Assembly: GCF_000972845.2 (NCBI RefSeq)
Contig: NC_040016.1
Coordinates: 6,034,701-6,098,700 of the forward strand
From: Larimichthys crocea
Taxonomy: Eukaryota; Chordata; Actinopteri; Sciaenidae
DNA length: 64,000 nucleotides
Reading direction: 5' to 3'
Of the stretch, positions 46,241 through 61,000 are shown one piece after another; positions within the stretch are counted from its first letter, which is position 1, and each line of letters starts with the position of its first letter. Under the pieces are notes generated by a model. The model did no database searches and was not told the DNA's origin. It saw only the letters and a list, made by a program, of their open reading frames with translations. The position numbers were made by a program, and so were the translations under genes.

Positions 46241-48185
46241 GTGCAAACAAATACATTTGTGGCATGGGTGGTCTCAGCAGGGTAGGGACCCCAAAACCGG
46301 GTAAAGTTACTCCCGTGCTGTGCACACTGCGGTACCGTCACAGCCTGATCACACCTTGTCTGAGCACTTTTTCAATCTGCTTTCCTCTGGAAACTGGTTT
46401 GACACGTTGTAGTGGTCAGACAGGCACACTACATGCATGTAAGCAGCCTGATGGGGCTGCTGTCAGAAAGCCTGCCTGCTGGAGTGATTGAAAAAGCATG
46501 TTTGGGATTAGCCGTCTGTCCTCATCTGTTTGACGCTCTGGCAGGAGTGTACGGGCAGGGGGTTGCACTGATCTCTGGGGCTGCCACAGTGCTGAGTGAT
46601 GGAATAGGTAGAGTTAGAGCTCAGTTCTCACACACATGCAGATGCTCAGAAATTTGCAACATAGCCAGCCCACACACGACACATGTCCCTACTTGAATTC
46701 ATGGTTAAAGATCATTTAGATTTTCAGATGTCCCTTAGGGTACAATGAATTTAACAGTAAACACAACGAGAAAAGCAATTGTTGTTTTGACTTTGTTCCA
46801 TCTTGGCTCACTGAGCAAAATGCAAAGCCTTTGGGTCATTTTACTATGTGATTCAACTTTTCTTCCCACCATGAGAGCCAGTAAAATGGCACATTACGCA
46901 GAAAGAATGATTTTACTTTGATCTTAGTGCCTACAGTAATATGTCCTATTTTTAAAGAAATACAAATTGAGACCCATAACAATGTTTAGTGGTTTTCCTC
47001 CTTACTGACAGACTTTTGGCATTCAATCAATCTCTATTTCACAGATACTAGCAAGCTCATTTTCTGTCACTCCTATTCTGTGTCTGTGAGTGTCATACAC
47101 ACACACACACACACACACACATGAACACTTCTGTCTGCCCTATTTCAACCTCACCACCTGCATAGCAGGGCCGTCTGGCTTTTTTGGAGTTATGGCATTA
47201 ACATGGAAACCAGAGGGCTGAAGCTGGATTAGTCGCGAAGAGGTGTGAACACAAGGTCAGGGCAAAGATGGCCTTTCAGCTGAATCATATTTTGTCGTCA
47301 TACTTTTTTTTTTACCCCTGTATGTCTTATCACAATGCCAGGCACAAACTGACATGCTGGCACAAAAGGAAAAAAATGAATGTTCCTTTTGCTGTTTACT
47401 TTTTGTGGCTGCATTTTTTCCCTGCTCTCTCCTGTTTTGATTCTTTGAAAAATTCACATGCACGCACATCTCATTCTTGCAGTTATAGCCTGAGGCAAGT
47501 GTTTGGAGGAGCCTTTAATTTCTTTTTGTTGAATAAAGATTATGGCAACTGGCAGCTTCATGTGTTGAAATTGCAGTTAACATAATTCCAGGGGGTTGTA
47601 AGCTGGATGCTCAAAACTCTGTCAAAACTACGCTGGAATTTTTTGTGGATCTGCTTTGACTGTTAAAATTAGAGCTGTAAGCAGCAAACGTTTCACATTT
47701 ATCACTTTTGAGGCTTCGGAAGCTGAAATGTACAACTAAACCCGCACATTTAATCCAACCACAGCAAAGATGATGAAGCATCTAGTTTCAACATTTGTGA
47801 AGTTGAAAAAGTCAATGATGGACTGTGCAACGCGAACGCAAACAGTATTTAGTGAAGTGATTAAATCCGATGACATCGGAATTGTCAACAAGACAGGTGC
47901 AGCCTGACAAGCCGATTTTCAAAAGAATATGAAGAGCCTCTCCAGCCTCGGTAAACGTGCTGTTTTTATGTTTCACCGCACTCCAAGCACCATACTGATA
48001 TATATAATTATTTGTAACTTCAAAAGACATGGATTTCACCTTAAAATGACATCCAGGCTAACAATGATTAAATAGTCAGGACACTTGCTGTGTTACTGAA
48101 ATATCCCTCTACCCATAGGATAACCCATACTGACTGACAGATGCTAGACCATGTGTTTTGGAACTGCTTCTCTTTTTCATTTTAT
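46241..48185. other. Intronic, non-coding
   Basis: 46255-46630 is GC-richer and holds two overlapping open frames without recognisable domains. An (AC)n run lies at 47096-47121. A 15-base palindrome (tccgatgacatcgga) lies at 47866-47880. Confidence 0.3.
47096..47121 (+). repeat. (AC)n microsatellite
   Basis: A pure AC run of about 26 bases. Confidence 0.95.
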
Positions 48186-48348
48186 CTGTATGAAAATCTC
48201 TTTCGTCACCCTCTATTGTCGGTTTATACAACATAATAGCTATTTCACTGAATGGAACTGTTAAGCAGTTATATGTGCAAAAACAAAATTTAAGTGACTT
48301 AACGTAGACGCCAAACATATCAAACATATGCCATTTTGTGGGTGCTTT
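48186..48348 (+). repeat. Diverged repeat pair, copy 2
   Basis: It is the counterpart of 46069-46240, in the same orientation about 2.1 kb downstream. Confidence 0.7.
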
Positions 48349-51300
48349 TGTCTGAAGTGGCTGGGCGTCCTCAGCATGTGTACTGACACATATACTGGCC
48401 CACCAGTTTTTAAATCCTTATACTTTAACTAATGGTGTTTTAAGCATGATGGGAATCATATTGTATATTTCAGAAAGAGATTACTTTAGCACTAACAGGA
48501 ACAAGGGAAAGGAAATCATAGTTTTCAAGGTTTTCTCTTTTCAGTTGTTGCAAGGCTGTGAGACTAGCGCTTCACAGCACCTAATCCTTCAGTTGACAAA
48601 AGGAGTGTGCTAAACTCTCCCTCCTCGTCGCTTACACTTCTGTTAGGTAGCTGGAGGGAACTTCTCAACAGCTCGCTCTTACAGGCACACATGCCCCATT
48701 TCAAAACACCATATTTTCTACCATCTTTACCTCTTTTGTCCCGCTCCAGGCCTGTTCTGTGAAAAAAAAAAACAGCGTCACCCACTTTTCTTTCTCTGAC
48801 CACCCGCCACCTGTCATCCCCATTGCTAATGTGAAACATTAACAACCTGAGAGCCTGAATAGAAATGCACCACTTCGTTGAAATACATTACCTGTCACTC
48901 GGTCTCTGGATTAGGACTTCACCGGTGCCAAATGATTTAAGGGCCTTTTGCTAGGTTGTCAGCAGAGACATGATTGTGCCTGTGGCCATAAAGAAACATA
49001 TGTTCTGTTTTTTTTTTTTTTTTAAGGCATCAGGCAGGCAGTACCAGATGTGTGTGGTGAATGGTGTTGTTTTTTTTTTTTCTCACTTGAGCATGTGTCA
49101 GACGCCATGTACAGCTGCGTGGAGGAAGAGTTAAGTCCGTTTCACAGGGAGTGAGGAGGAGGTGAGAACCAGCAGGTCTAATTGAGGCGGTTAATGGGCT
49201 GTCTGATGCCATCATTCTACCCCACATAGCATGTGGAGAAGCTCTTCATCACTGTATTGGATCTGATAAAACAACTCTTACTCAAATACAAGCTATTGGC
49301 CAAGACAGGGGACTTTTAAAGCTGTAAACATTGCTTAATTCATAATGTCATCCTCGCGTATTTTACAGCAGATGTGAACTATTTATAGAGCTCTCAGTAT
49401 AGGCTTCAGCAGTCTTCTGTCTGTCTTTGTTTTGTTTTCCTCCTCTGTTCAAACATTCTTTTAATCTTTATTCAGTCAACCTTTTTTTTTTTTTTTTACA
49501 AATAAAAATTCCAATTTAACTACCCATTTTATGTAAAAACTTAAATGTTCCTCTTAAAAAAATCAGCCATGATATAATTTAATTAGCTTCCAGTGAAGCC
49601 TTGTTTATAGTCTCTGTAATTTAGCGGTATTATCCTGGCAAAAGAAAACAACTGTTGCATTGTAAGTGGAATTCCCAAAACGAGAACTGGACCTATGTTG
49701 AATAAGAAATTATCTCTGTCACATTGGGACATGTTTTCATGTGTTTTCACTAAAAAAGTGCTAAATACATGGATGAATAACTTTTTTTTTTTTTTTTTTA
49801 ATCTGTTTTCCCAGCCTCAGTTGGCTTTAGCCCTGTCTTAACCACATCCCTCCCCTACAAGTCCAGGCCCCATTCCTTCTTCGCCTGGCTGTAGTCCCGG
49901 CTTGGTCCCGACCTTCTTCCCCAGTTCTACCTCTGTTCCTCCCACTGCCACCACAGCCCAGATCCCTGCTCAACTATCAGTTCCAACCAAAAACATGCTA
50001 GATGGAAATGCTTCATGCTCTGTGAACAGATCAAGCTGTTTTACTAGGAACTTGTACCGATGGCAGTTGAGCAGCTCCTGCTGGAGCAGTTGGGCACCCA
50101 TGTCTTGCTCGAGGGCATGTCAACAAAAATAGGAGAGAAAGCAACCCTTGTGTATTTAATCCAACTGGTTTTTCTAGCAATGTGGCGGAGTGTAGGAGTG
50201 CGAGTGTAGCAGAGGCTTGAGAGCTGTAGAAATGGCTGGCTGGCTGGCTGGATGGGTGGGAGGGGAGGCATTCAGCATCATTGACACAGTGAATTGCTCC
50301 TCAGGGATGTACTGAAGAGAAGGTGCAAGGTTGTGTCAAAAGTAAAGTGTGGTTGGGTTTAGTGAACAGACATCCATTATACTGAAGCTTTGCAGCTGTA
50401 TCGCGCATTTCCCAGCGACTGTGGCTGGCGCCGTCATGGAGGTCCATTGGGGAATGTGAAAATCATGGCTAAATATAACAAATGGATTTAAAAAAGAGAC
50501 ATACCTATAATATACTGCTATGGGATGGATTGAAGTCAGTACAGTTGTGTTAGAAGACAAAATAATAAAGTTAATTTACACAAGATAGCCACAACACTAC
50601 AAAATTACAGCATAATGCAATGCAAAAACTAGCATAATACTTTAGGTACATAACCAAACGTTCATCTCTCTTGAGACGGACAGGCTGTATGTTAAAATCA
50701 CAAACAGGTGCCTTTTTGGAGCATGTAGAAAATGTGAAATTCATAGTCATAATTGCTCTTGGAGCACTTGTCTAAAATGTCACGAGTCTTTACAGAGACC
50801 ATGCACAGTTGGTTGGAAAAGCAACTGATGATTAAACACTAAAAGAGTGTAGATGGCATTAATCAAGTTTTGCATTGAACTCTAATCACCCAGCTGCAAT
50901 TAAAACCCTTAACACTCTGGCTAGACAGTGTTTAAACTTCAGCGTCCAGCTCTCAGACGCTTCTGCAGTGGATTTGAGCTCTCACATATAGATAACAGGC
51001 TTTTTCCCCTTCATTTTTTTCGCTCTATAATCAGTTTCAAACAAGAGCCGAGCCTTTGGCAGACTTCTTATGGCTGCGGTTTGATTCAGCCAAAAAGCCT
51101 CTTGCGAAGTGGATGAATAGTCAGCGAGAGTTCATTCATTCTCAACAGCAAGAGATACATTACAGTGGATGATCCCCTTTTGAATTATCAGCTTTTCTTT
51201 CTTGTGCTTGTTTCAGTTTCAATAATTATCTTCAATTCCGAGAGCAAAAGACTGGTGGATTTGCCGTTGTGCATACAAAACTGGCTTTATATTTATCTAT

Positions 51301-52979
51301 TGAAATAAAAAGTGCTCACAGCAAACAGTCAGACTCATTGTACAACAGCCAAGATGATTCTGTTTTCTTTGACATACTTTTCTGTTGTCAGCCAAGCTGC
51401 GATCGTGTAGGAGGAGCTGCAATAAAGGAACCGACTTTTTGCCATTCATGGTATTCAGCATACAGCAAGGCTTGCATGTTGTGATCACCATTCAAAAAGA
51501 AAATAGCACCCCCACTATGTAGTTGTTTTCTATCTTCCAGTCCCTTTACTTTTCATCTCCTTTATACTGGTATACAGTCGAAGTTCCCCTTCTCACCAAC
51601 CCACCGTGTTTATTCCTCCCAACTTTGCTTGCATTTTAAATCAGTTAACCAAATTACAGGCCGATCCGAGGTTGATTATTCATCCTGCAGTGGGTAAGAT
51701 GTTCCTTTTTAAAGCAGGAGCTCAGGAATAATTCAGTATAGTAAAAAACAAATTTAAAAATAAAGGTAATGTTTATGTAATGTAATTTAATGTGATGAAA
51801 GGTTGTGTCAAAGTCAAAATTTCCCATCACTACCGTGACCTTTTTTTTTTTTTTTTGCCTTGCCCACATGGCACCATTGTACCATTAGTAGATTAGATGA
51901 GTATTTAATAGGTGATCCTCTGAACGATGCCGTTGCTCATTCCTGTCCCCTACTTATGTGTGGCTTTACAGTCCCTCAGCTAATGCCAACAGGAGTTTAC
52001 ACGGCTGAGTAGGAGTCGGATGTGATTTTCAACGAAGACCATCTGCACAGAGGATCTCTCGCTCGTGCAAGCAGCATATGCTTCAGTATGTAGATAACAG
52101 GGCTGGTAAACACGCTCGTTCCCCAAGTGAATTAAACTGCCATGGCACGCACCCTGTTGTCCTCTATCTTGGTCAGGACTGTGTGACAGTGAGGGGTTAA
52201 TCTTAAACGCCCCTCCACAGCCCTCCCGTCCTCCTTGAAACACACACCCGCACATGTACACAGAGCAGATCCATCAGTCGAGCATGAGTCATTAGTTCCT
52301 TTCAGCTCCCTGGCCAGTGGACTCATGCAGATTGCATACACTAGACTCAGGTCTGGGAATGCTGAGGGACTTACTGCAAACAATAATCACATATTTTCTT
52401 TGGACTGCAGGATCCTGAATTGACTTCAACCAACTGCCTATTCCTTGTCAGCAACAGTATTTAATGTGCTGATTATTGAAGCCATGCTTGGCAGGATGGA
52501 GTCTGAGCAATACATTATACAGAGACATGATGAAGTTCGGTACAAGAACTGCAGGGAGGAAAATCATACCTAATCTCCTCATTAAAAATGCACAAGACAG
52601 CTTGTAATTTTCTGTCGTTAGGCATGTGCTTCCTTTCATACATAATGGCACCCAGAATCAGGATATGGGCTCAGCTGGGCTCCGTCATTTGTGGGGGCCA
52701 AGAGCATTTCTTGTGGCGTTTGACATATAGGTTCATTACACTTTGTCACGATCAGCACATCATCCTCTCCTCGCAACAATTAGTCTTGAGAGGTAAGCAG
52801 ATAATCTACATGTATTACACAGCTGGGCAAGTTTAAACATTCAGCACCTTCAGTGGAGGAAATCTATGAGGTGTTAGCAGAAGATGTCTAACAATGCAAG
52901 CACAATCGCTAGGCTCGGCCCACAAGATTTGTGCAAAAGTTGCATTTTAACTGCTCCACTTTTGGCTGCTTTACAATAC

Positions 52980-52980
<1 letters not shown>

Positions 52981-53024
<44 letters not shown>
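52981..53024 (+). repeat. (TAGA)n microsatellite
   Basis: Eleven uninterrupted TAGA units. Confidence 0.98.
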
Positions 53025-53025
<1 letters not shown>

Positions 53026-56000
53026 GTGGTGGGAGAGAAACAAAGGGAGTAGATTAGCATTCAAAGGGTTGTAATATCCCTCGGCAATAGCACAGAAACC
53101 ACAAGGGAAGATATAGCCCTATAATTTCTCCTCAGTGTGTTCTAGCTTTTCCCTTTGTTCCTTTTTTTTTAATACAGTAAGTGACATGTCTGCTTGGGTT
53201 AACATAGGGAACTCTGCCCTTGTTTTCCAGCACTGAGCTGCTTTCATGTCAACTACAAGCAGATTGGTGGGTGATTTGACCAGCTTTGCTTAATCATTGC
53301 CTCACATCATGCACTTCTTGGAACAGATACGCACACTTAGACACGTTTATGATTTCTTTGAAAGAAAATCTACAGATTACAGCCGAGATTTTATCTGTAA
53401 GCCGCAGTATCCATTGATCAGCCCAATATTTTTCCAAGTGAAAGCAGAGATGTGGCTTTTGTTGTGCGGATTTCTGTTACTGTTTGAGGGTTGGGAGGGA
53501 CCATCTGTAGAGGCTGCACTCAAGAGACTGTTGCTGTCCCAGACAGTTAATCAACAAGTCATTCCGCCAGCAAAACACTAATTCAGCTATCCAAGCAAGA
53601 AAATAGTCACCTTACTTGTTGTCATTCAAGCCAAGTCTTCAGCGAGGTGCACTAACCTGTTGACAGATCGGATCAGGCATTACTTGTCGCTTTCATACTT
53701 TTGTGATTTCACTAAAACGAGTTCAATAAAAGTCTTTTAAACAATACATTATATATATATAAATAAGAAAATATCTGTGATGTAAAGTGTGCTAGACACT
53801 GAAAGCCCTGTTGATTATACCCCTTCAAAACAATAGCTTTAGCTATTGCTTTGATGGGATTGCTGTGGGAAATGGGGATTGCTGTGTTATCCATTTAACA
53901 ATTGAAGGCAATCATGCTCTTATAGAATAATTGCTCATTCAACCTGGTTTCAGTGTCAGATAACTTCAAGGTCCTTGATTTCATTTTGTGTCTTTATTGC
54001 AACTCTAAAAGAGGCCGGTGACCCCACTCAAGTCTGATTGTTAAACAAATGTACAGGCAAACCAGTAAATAAGTATTCAGAGCATTATGCTGCTGATTTG
54101 CTCTTGCCAATGTTTTAAGATATGGACCAATTGAAAAGTCAGTAAGGAAGCACTTTGATTGAAGTGTGAGTCAGTGCCAGGTAACAATATATTAGTGACT
54201 AGTTGTGTCCATATCGTATTCTTCTATCTACGTCTCCCACAGGAAAACAGTGGAGTTGACAATATGTCTCGACATCACAATTTAAATTCCATTAAAGTTA
54301 TTTTAAACAAATGTAATAATCCTCAAAGTAGGTTAGATCAGTCCTGTTAGATGCGCTTAGAGCTCATGTATCACATATAACCGTTAGCTTAATGGTGTTC
54401 AGTACAGTTTCGTCAGTAATGCCATTGCTATCAAGGCTTTCATGATTCTTTTGGCGTCAACATTTCCCAAAAAGCCATCTTTCATGTTAAAGCTGTATTG
54501 CAGCCCTGTTGCAATAAGCAGATGGTAAAAATAGCCTCAGTGGTCCAGCCAAGAAATACTGTTTCCCTCCAGTGAAAGAACAGCAGTTGCAACATGCTCT
54601 GTCTCTTTCTTTGTTCTTCCTTTCCTCATTTGGAAACAGAGGGTAGCAGTCGTAGGGAGATGGCTGGTGCTGATGTTGCCACATGCTGACATTAGCCAGT
54701 GTTTGTACTTTCTTTCACTGTAAAGAAGTGTGGTTCTCCTATATGCGAACTTGGACTAACCATACCACGAGAGAACAAAGGTGATGACATGTACGGGCTG
54801 CGTTTTAGTTCATCAGTTTCCCCAAGATACTTGCGGCTCATTGAAAATATGCATAGTCATTTTCCAGAGGTTTTAAAAACCTCTGATCTGCCGTACTGTT
54901 CTACACATTTAGTCTAATATTGACTTCATCTAAAATGAACATTAGTAGAGTACCTTGCTGTTTCTCAATGATCTCTCCCCCCTTTTACATGCTGCTTGGT
55001 GTAATAGCCAGTATCCACAGAATGAAAGCATTTAACTCTAATCAATGGGATTTATGGCTCCTTTAAAAGGCAAAGGTGTCTTTTCTTCTCTTGAAAGTGC
55101 TGTTTTGGCTGTCTTCCAGCTGAGATCGTACTTATAGCTGTGTATGATGAATTGTTATTATCTTGGCTGCCTGCTTAGGATTCACACTTCTCTCCAAGTT
55201 TGAAAGGGCTGCAACATCTTCCTGCATTACGAAGTAGTGAAGCGGATTTAGGCAAAGTTCTACTTGCCAACTATATGTCATGTCTTAGTCTACAAGGATG
55301 AAACCAGACAAATATAAACCAAACAAATGCAGCTAGAGCTAGGGATTTATTGGGCAGCTTACACACATCCCATCCTTACTTTCCTCTGTTCCTTGCCTTC
55401 TTTATGCATGCCTCTTGACTTCTAGAAAAGTAATGTTGATAAAGCCATTAGACAGTGAGTTTCTTCTTCCCTTTTTTTCTCACATTAGTTCACACAAGCA
55501 GAATAAATTGGGAGCAAGTGTCAAGGAGTGAGTAGTGTCTGGGTTAACAACAATTTTCTCTCTGGTCCCTCTCATGTGTAGGAGAGGGAGAAGGAATGTA
55601 CGTCAAGGTTAATGCCAAGAAAATGAAGTTGTTCAACTTCTTGGCTGCTTTTTTTAGGTTTAGTTTATGATGATCTGGAGTCATCATGTCCAGATAATGA
55701 TACAAATATTCTGTCTATTTCTTATTTTGGTAGTTAAGTATGGTTTTCTGGTGTGGGTCAGTCTTACGTACATATCACAGAAGTAGCCCCTTCTTCTTTT
55801 CAACACAAGTTCTTTGTTTTGTGTTGGATGTTTTCTCCTGTTCTCTGTTCAGTCCACTCTCCTGTTTGTTCGGTCGTGTTGCCTTCTTCCAAATCTCCTG
55901 CCTGCATCGGTGCCCTGCAGAAGAATGCAAAGCGGCATCCAAATGATGGAAAGTATTTCCATAAAGAGTGTGATTTACAACTTAATTAAATGAATGACAG

Positions 56001-58067
56001 AGCATAATATGAAACGACAGATGTTTTTCTATCGTCACAAAATATTGTCATATCTCTCAGCCATGATAGCATTCTGTCCTTAATATTGAAGCCATAGGTA
56101 TTTCAGTGGGACTGAAAAGGAAATTAAAGGACACGGTGTTCTTGTCCCATGTTAACTTCCTCTTTCTGTCCAGTCAGTGCGCCTTGTGTGCATATAAATC
56201 AATCCAACTTTATTCTACAGCACTTTTCGTGCAAACAAACAGTAACCAAACCTGCTTCACGCAATGAAACAGCCACCGCACCACACCCACAAATAAGTTG
56301 CTCAAGAACAGAGATTTCTTTTTTGTGACTTGTTCCAAAAATGCCAGAACATTATGTTAACGAATAACATTATAGTTTTTCCCATACTTAGAAAAAGATG
56401 GATGAGGTGCTAGTGCTAGCTGTTACGCTATGGGAAATGTATTACTGCTTAATCTGCAACAAAGGCCTAGCATTTTAATGCATTTGAGATTTGATACTCT
56501 TCCAAAGTAGGTGTTTGACATTACTCATAAAATATGATGCTTTTAGGGACATTGTTCTCAGACTGTTATTACAAGGTTGCACAGGCTAACGCACTAAAGA
56601 TTTAGCGGGGGAGTATGCCATTATTTTTTTTTTTTATTATTTGAAAAAGCTAACATTACTGTACTAATTTAAAACAAATGACAATGCTTTGCAGTAATGC
56701 GGACAATACAACCCTTAGACAAATGGCAAATACACTTGCACAGCTAAAAGGGGTAAAAGCTTACTGAATGGATTTTAAAATTATGATCGATTTTGAACCA
56801 AATAGTGACAAAAGAGTGAATAAATCAAAAACAAATTGAGTGATTCCCAGAGATTACAACTCCTATATTGGTTTGGGTCTTGACTTTTAACCCTCTCTCA
56901 GCTGACTAGTCCTTCTTGTCATGGCTGATGGGAATGAAAGGTGGAAAGAGGTTAAGGCTGTCAGTTGACGCAGAGAGCTGCAGGAGGTGGAAAGCTATAA
57001 TCAACTTCACATCACTCTGAGACTCAATACGATACTGTGTCCTGTAGTTGTTAGATGGAAAATGCATGTAGCTGTGGGTTATGGGACTCCCGAATATGAG
57101 ATTTCATTATCTGATAAGAAAAATTGGACTTTCCTAGCAAATGTATTTTTGTGCTCTGGTAGAATATAGGGAAGGGAATCCTTACAACCTAAAGCAGCAT
57201 GAATGCGCTTGCTATTTGCAATATGGTCAGTCATTTCATGTAGTATTTTGCTTTTGACTACTGCTGTCAATCAAAACAACCTTTTTTTCATCTAGTTTGA
57301 ACTAGTCTTACACACATCTCCATGTATCCATGCATAAACACAAAGAATGAAAGGAATAGAGAACGCAGTAATTAGATAAAAAGGCCCATTTTACTATGAC
57401 CCATGCAATTTTTGTTACACAGATCCATCCCACACATGCAGGAATTACACTCAGTCTAAGTACAACCTGCTCCTGAGGGTGAAATTGCTAATAAGGCAAC
57501 AGTGAAAAACCTTTTCTGTCTCTTTGTAATCGTCTTGCAAACTGCTGCTGTTTTCCTACAGTAAGTGCTGGAGTTCATTGAAGAGTAAGTGAGCAATAAT
57601 TTAATTAATGCACACTGCTTTTGAAATGACAGGAAGTGATTCAATTGATGCTAAATTATGTTTGCGTTGCATGCGATGTGTTTTATTCAAGAGGCTTCGT
57701 TTTATGCTCTGTGAGGGGATTTGCCCCACCGCTTAAGAATGTCCCATTGTTATTGATAGGAATGCTCTTTCTCAATCAATAATGTTTTTTTTAAGAAGAA
57801 AAAAAAAAAGAACAATATTGCAAAAGCCACTTGCAATAATTGTGGCTGACATCAAATCACACTATAATTTAAGATTGTATAAGAAAGTAAAATAGTTCTT
57901 ACTAAGTGCTTCTTAGTTTTTGGTGAACGTCCTGATTGATTTTGAAAAGGGAGTGGGGTCCGGGTTGCTGTCTATAGACTGCGTTTGGGAGCTCATTTGC
58001 CTAATCTTGGGAACTAGAGTGGAAGCTGTGTATAATGAGGACTAAGGCTTGTCTGGGATGGTGATGT

Positions 58068-58095
58068 GGGGTTGGGGTTTGGGGGTGGGGGTGGG
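58068..58095 (+). other. G-quadruplex motif
   Basis: Five G-runs (4, 4, 5, 5 and 3 G) are separated by loops of one to three T. This meets the usual G4 pattern with very short loops, so a stable plus-strand quadruplex is expected. Confidence 0.75.
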
Positions 58096-61000
58096 TGGAC
58101 ACAAGGCTGAAAGACATGAAGGTATTAATCGGACAAAGGGGCAACCGAGAAGTTTATGCAGAGGGAGAACGCCTGTGGAATGGTCAAGCATTTTTGCATT
58201 TCGACTGCCTTTGTCCAAGAGTAAACCAAAAGACAGGAAAAAAGTTCAAGAAAGGACAGAATGCAGGGATGCTTTTGAGTTTTCCGAAGGCTCTTCTTGA
58301 AAATTTTTTGTCAGTGGTAGAGAAGCAGCGATAGGCTGCAATGTTGCAGACCAAGCAATGTGCAAATTTCCAAGAAGGATGAATCCTTCAGGGCATGTTT
58401 CTGCTTCATTGAACCTAAAAAATGAAGGAAAAGTTATAACCGCCATAATAATTAGTGTCTGGTTACTATGTTCTACTTAATTGCAAACTTTCAGAAACTG
58501 AAACAAATGGTTTCAGAATTGTGGGAAATGGTTCATATTCATGGAGGAATACATTATTGTGGAAGTCATTGCCAAAGCTTAAATGAAAAAGTTTTTTAAG
58601 GAATATGTTGCCTGGAACATAATCCTCTCATGCATTCGAGGATTTCTTTAGGTGGTTTATTCAGCAACATTTTCGAAAAACTATTGTTGATACATTTGGC
58701 CAGAAATAAAACCACAACTACACAGCTCTTGATTGTTGGACACATTTTCTAATGTTTGTTCTCTATAATAAAAAGCTGAAGAAACTAAAGTAGGTATGTA
58801 TATGTTGGCTAGGTAATGTATTAATTTTATTTTGCTATTAATCGAGCTGAGCTTTTTTAATTTAAGACTTCCCATCTTAAACCCCAAACTTGCATACATG
58901 CCAGACAACAATGGATCTCCAGCATCATGCTCAAGCTCTTTTCAATGAGTTATGCACACTATTGCTCATGTGTCCATCTGCTTGTTTAAAATTAAACACC
59001 ATTTCCCACTTAGGATTGTCTCAAGGGCCATAATGGGATTCCACAAACATACAAATGCACAAATGCTCATTCCTTTGTGTATTGACACATGCCCCACTCT
59101 ATCTACACCACGATCACTGTCAACCTAATTTTGCAATGATACGGGCATTATCCAGTGTAATCTAGCAGTAAATTAATTACAACCCACAATCCCTCATTCC
59201 CCTCTGCAGTCCCTCAGGAGATGACCACCGCTGAACTTCCCCTCATCAGGCTGGATGTCAGTGATAACCAAGAAAAGTGAAAACAGCCCATATGTTGAAA
59301 GCTTTTTTTTTTTTTTTTTAGATTACTGAACATTTAAATATCATGATACCTTTTTTTTGTACAGTAGGAACATCTACAAAGAATACAAAATGAAAAGAGT
59401 CAAAGAAAAAACAACAACCCTTGAACGATGTAACCTTGAAAACCTGATCAAATATTCCGTTTGCTGTTTGCATAAAATCTGCCAAAGGTGTGAATGCATT
59501 ACTGTGTTGTGTCCTGTTGCCAAGGTCAGTGTACATTTCAAAGTAGCCCACAACTTTCTGGAAATTAATTCACCCTCATAAATAACAATTAATGGTAGGC
59601 AAGTTTGACTTTGCTGTAATTAGTTCTAAACGATGCCCTTAGAAAATATGGAGTCTGTTGTTTAAACATGACATTGGAAATCTTATTAAAGCTTAAGGGT
59701 GAAAGTGGATTTTAATTGATGCAAATGCAATCATTGTCACTTTGTGTACTCATAAAAAATTTGAACGATCTTTGAGAGAATGAGAGGCAGCATTGTCCTT
59801 CACTAAACTGCTATTTTCTGTGTCCTTTTGTGCTCAAAAAGGATATACGTCTCCAGATTGGTCTTGATTCTGTATTGATGGCTTTGTACTTGTAGACACC
59901 TTAAGTTGAAAAATGGGAGAAAGCATACAGTAACGGTTTTCTTACTCAGCTTCAGGGTATTGTAATGGCTGTCTGCATGCACCGGGCTAACAGAAAACCC
60001 TCTTCTGAGTCGGCCAAGTAATCCAAGATTAAAATGTATATACACCCATTATCAAGAAAGAGCGAGAGAATAGGCCAAGCACCCCGAGTGCTGAGTACAC
60101 ACACAGTAACACACACACAGGGACACAAGGTCACAGCATTGGGCTGGCAGAATGTGCTCAACGTATGCAGGCACACACCCCAGCAGAGAGAATACACAGG
60201 AAAATTAATGCGCACACACACGCTCTCTACCAGAGATAAGCTGTGGCAGCATGTCGTCAGGGGAATTTGGACATCCATATCATCAAAAAAATGAAGGCTC
60301 CATTAAAATTTAAGCGCCTCAAGAGCTGAGGCTTATACACTACGGCATTATATTTGTAATTTCTGGTATTTATTTGCAGCTATCTAAAGGAAAGCAATCC
60401 AAAATATGTTCCCTGCAACTTTTCAAGCATTTGACTAACTGACTCTATTGCAATACAAAGATACGAAGACCTACATGGCACGCTCACTTCAGAGAGTTTC
60501 ATGCTTTGCATACAAGAGGCGTCTGACAGTTAGGCAAAAAAGGATCTCCAGGAATAATTGACAGAGGGAACAGAGCCAGACTGGCTGAGGCTGACAGGAG
60601 AAATAAAAAGAAAACTTGAAAAGTTTACCCTGGATATCAAGTTGTTAGTCAGGAACACATTATAAGAGAGTACGCTGTGATCTCTTTTACTTCGACTTTT
60701 CTCTTGATGTAAAGTTTTGCGTGTCAGACCAGTTGGTAGTTTTTCGGAAGAAACTTTTGCGAGAGGGCCTTAGAGTGATGAGGTGTTAATTCTCTGAAGT
60801 CTTCTTCACAATGAGAAACCTTGATTCTTGTGGGTAGAGGAGAGCAGTGTGAAAAACTTTAATAAGCAATGGCAGATTTAACCGAGGCTGATTTTTTTTA
60901 AATAAAAGATCTCATCAGCACTTGTAGCGCCTGAAGTCCTTCAGTCAGTCTGACTGTGTAACGAGAGAGCTGGTGTTTTGAAATGGTAGTATTCTGACTA

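Noticed and set aside
46412..46696. Hydrophobic, glycine/alanine-rich plus-strand frame
   Set aside because: No splice support, and overlapping frames are open in GC-richer sequence; more likely a non-coding element.
58095..58334. 79-codon plus-strand frame with protein-like composition
   Set aside because: No acceptor or donor frames it, no family was recognised, and a second frame is open over the same bases.
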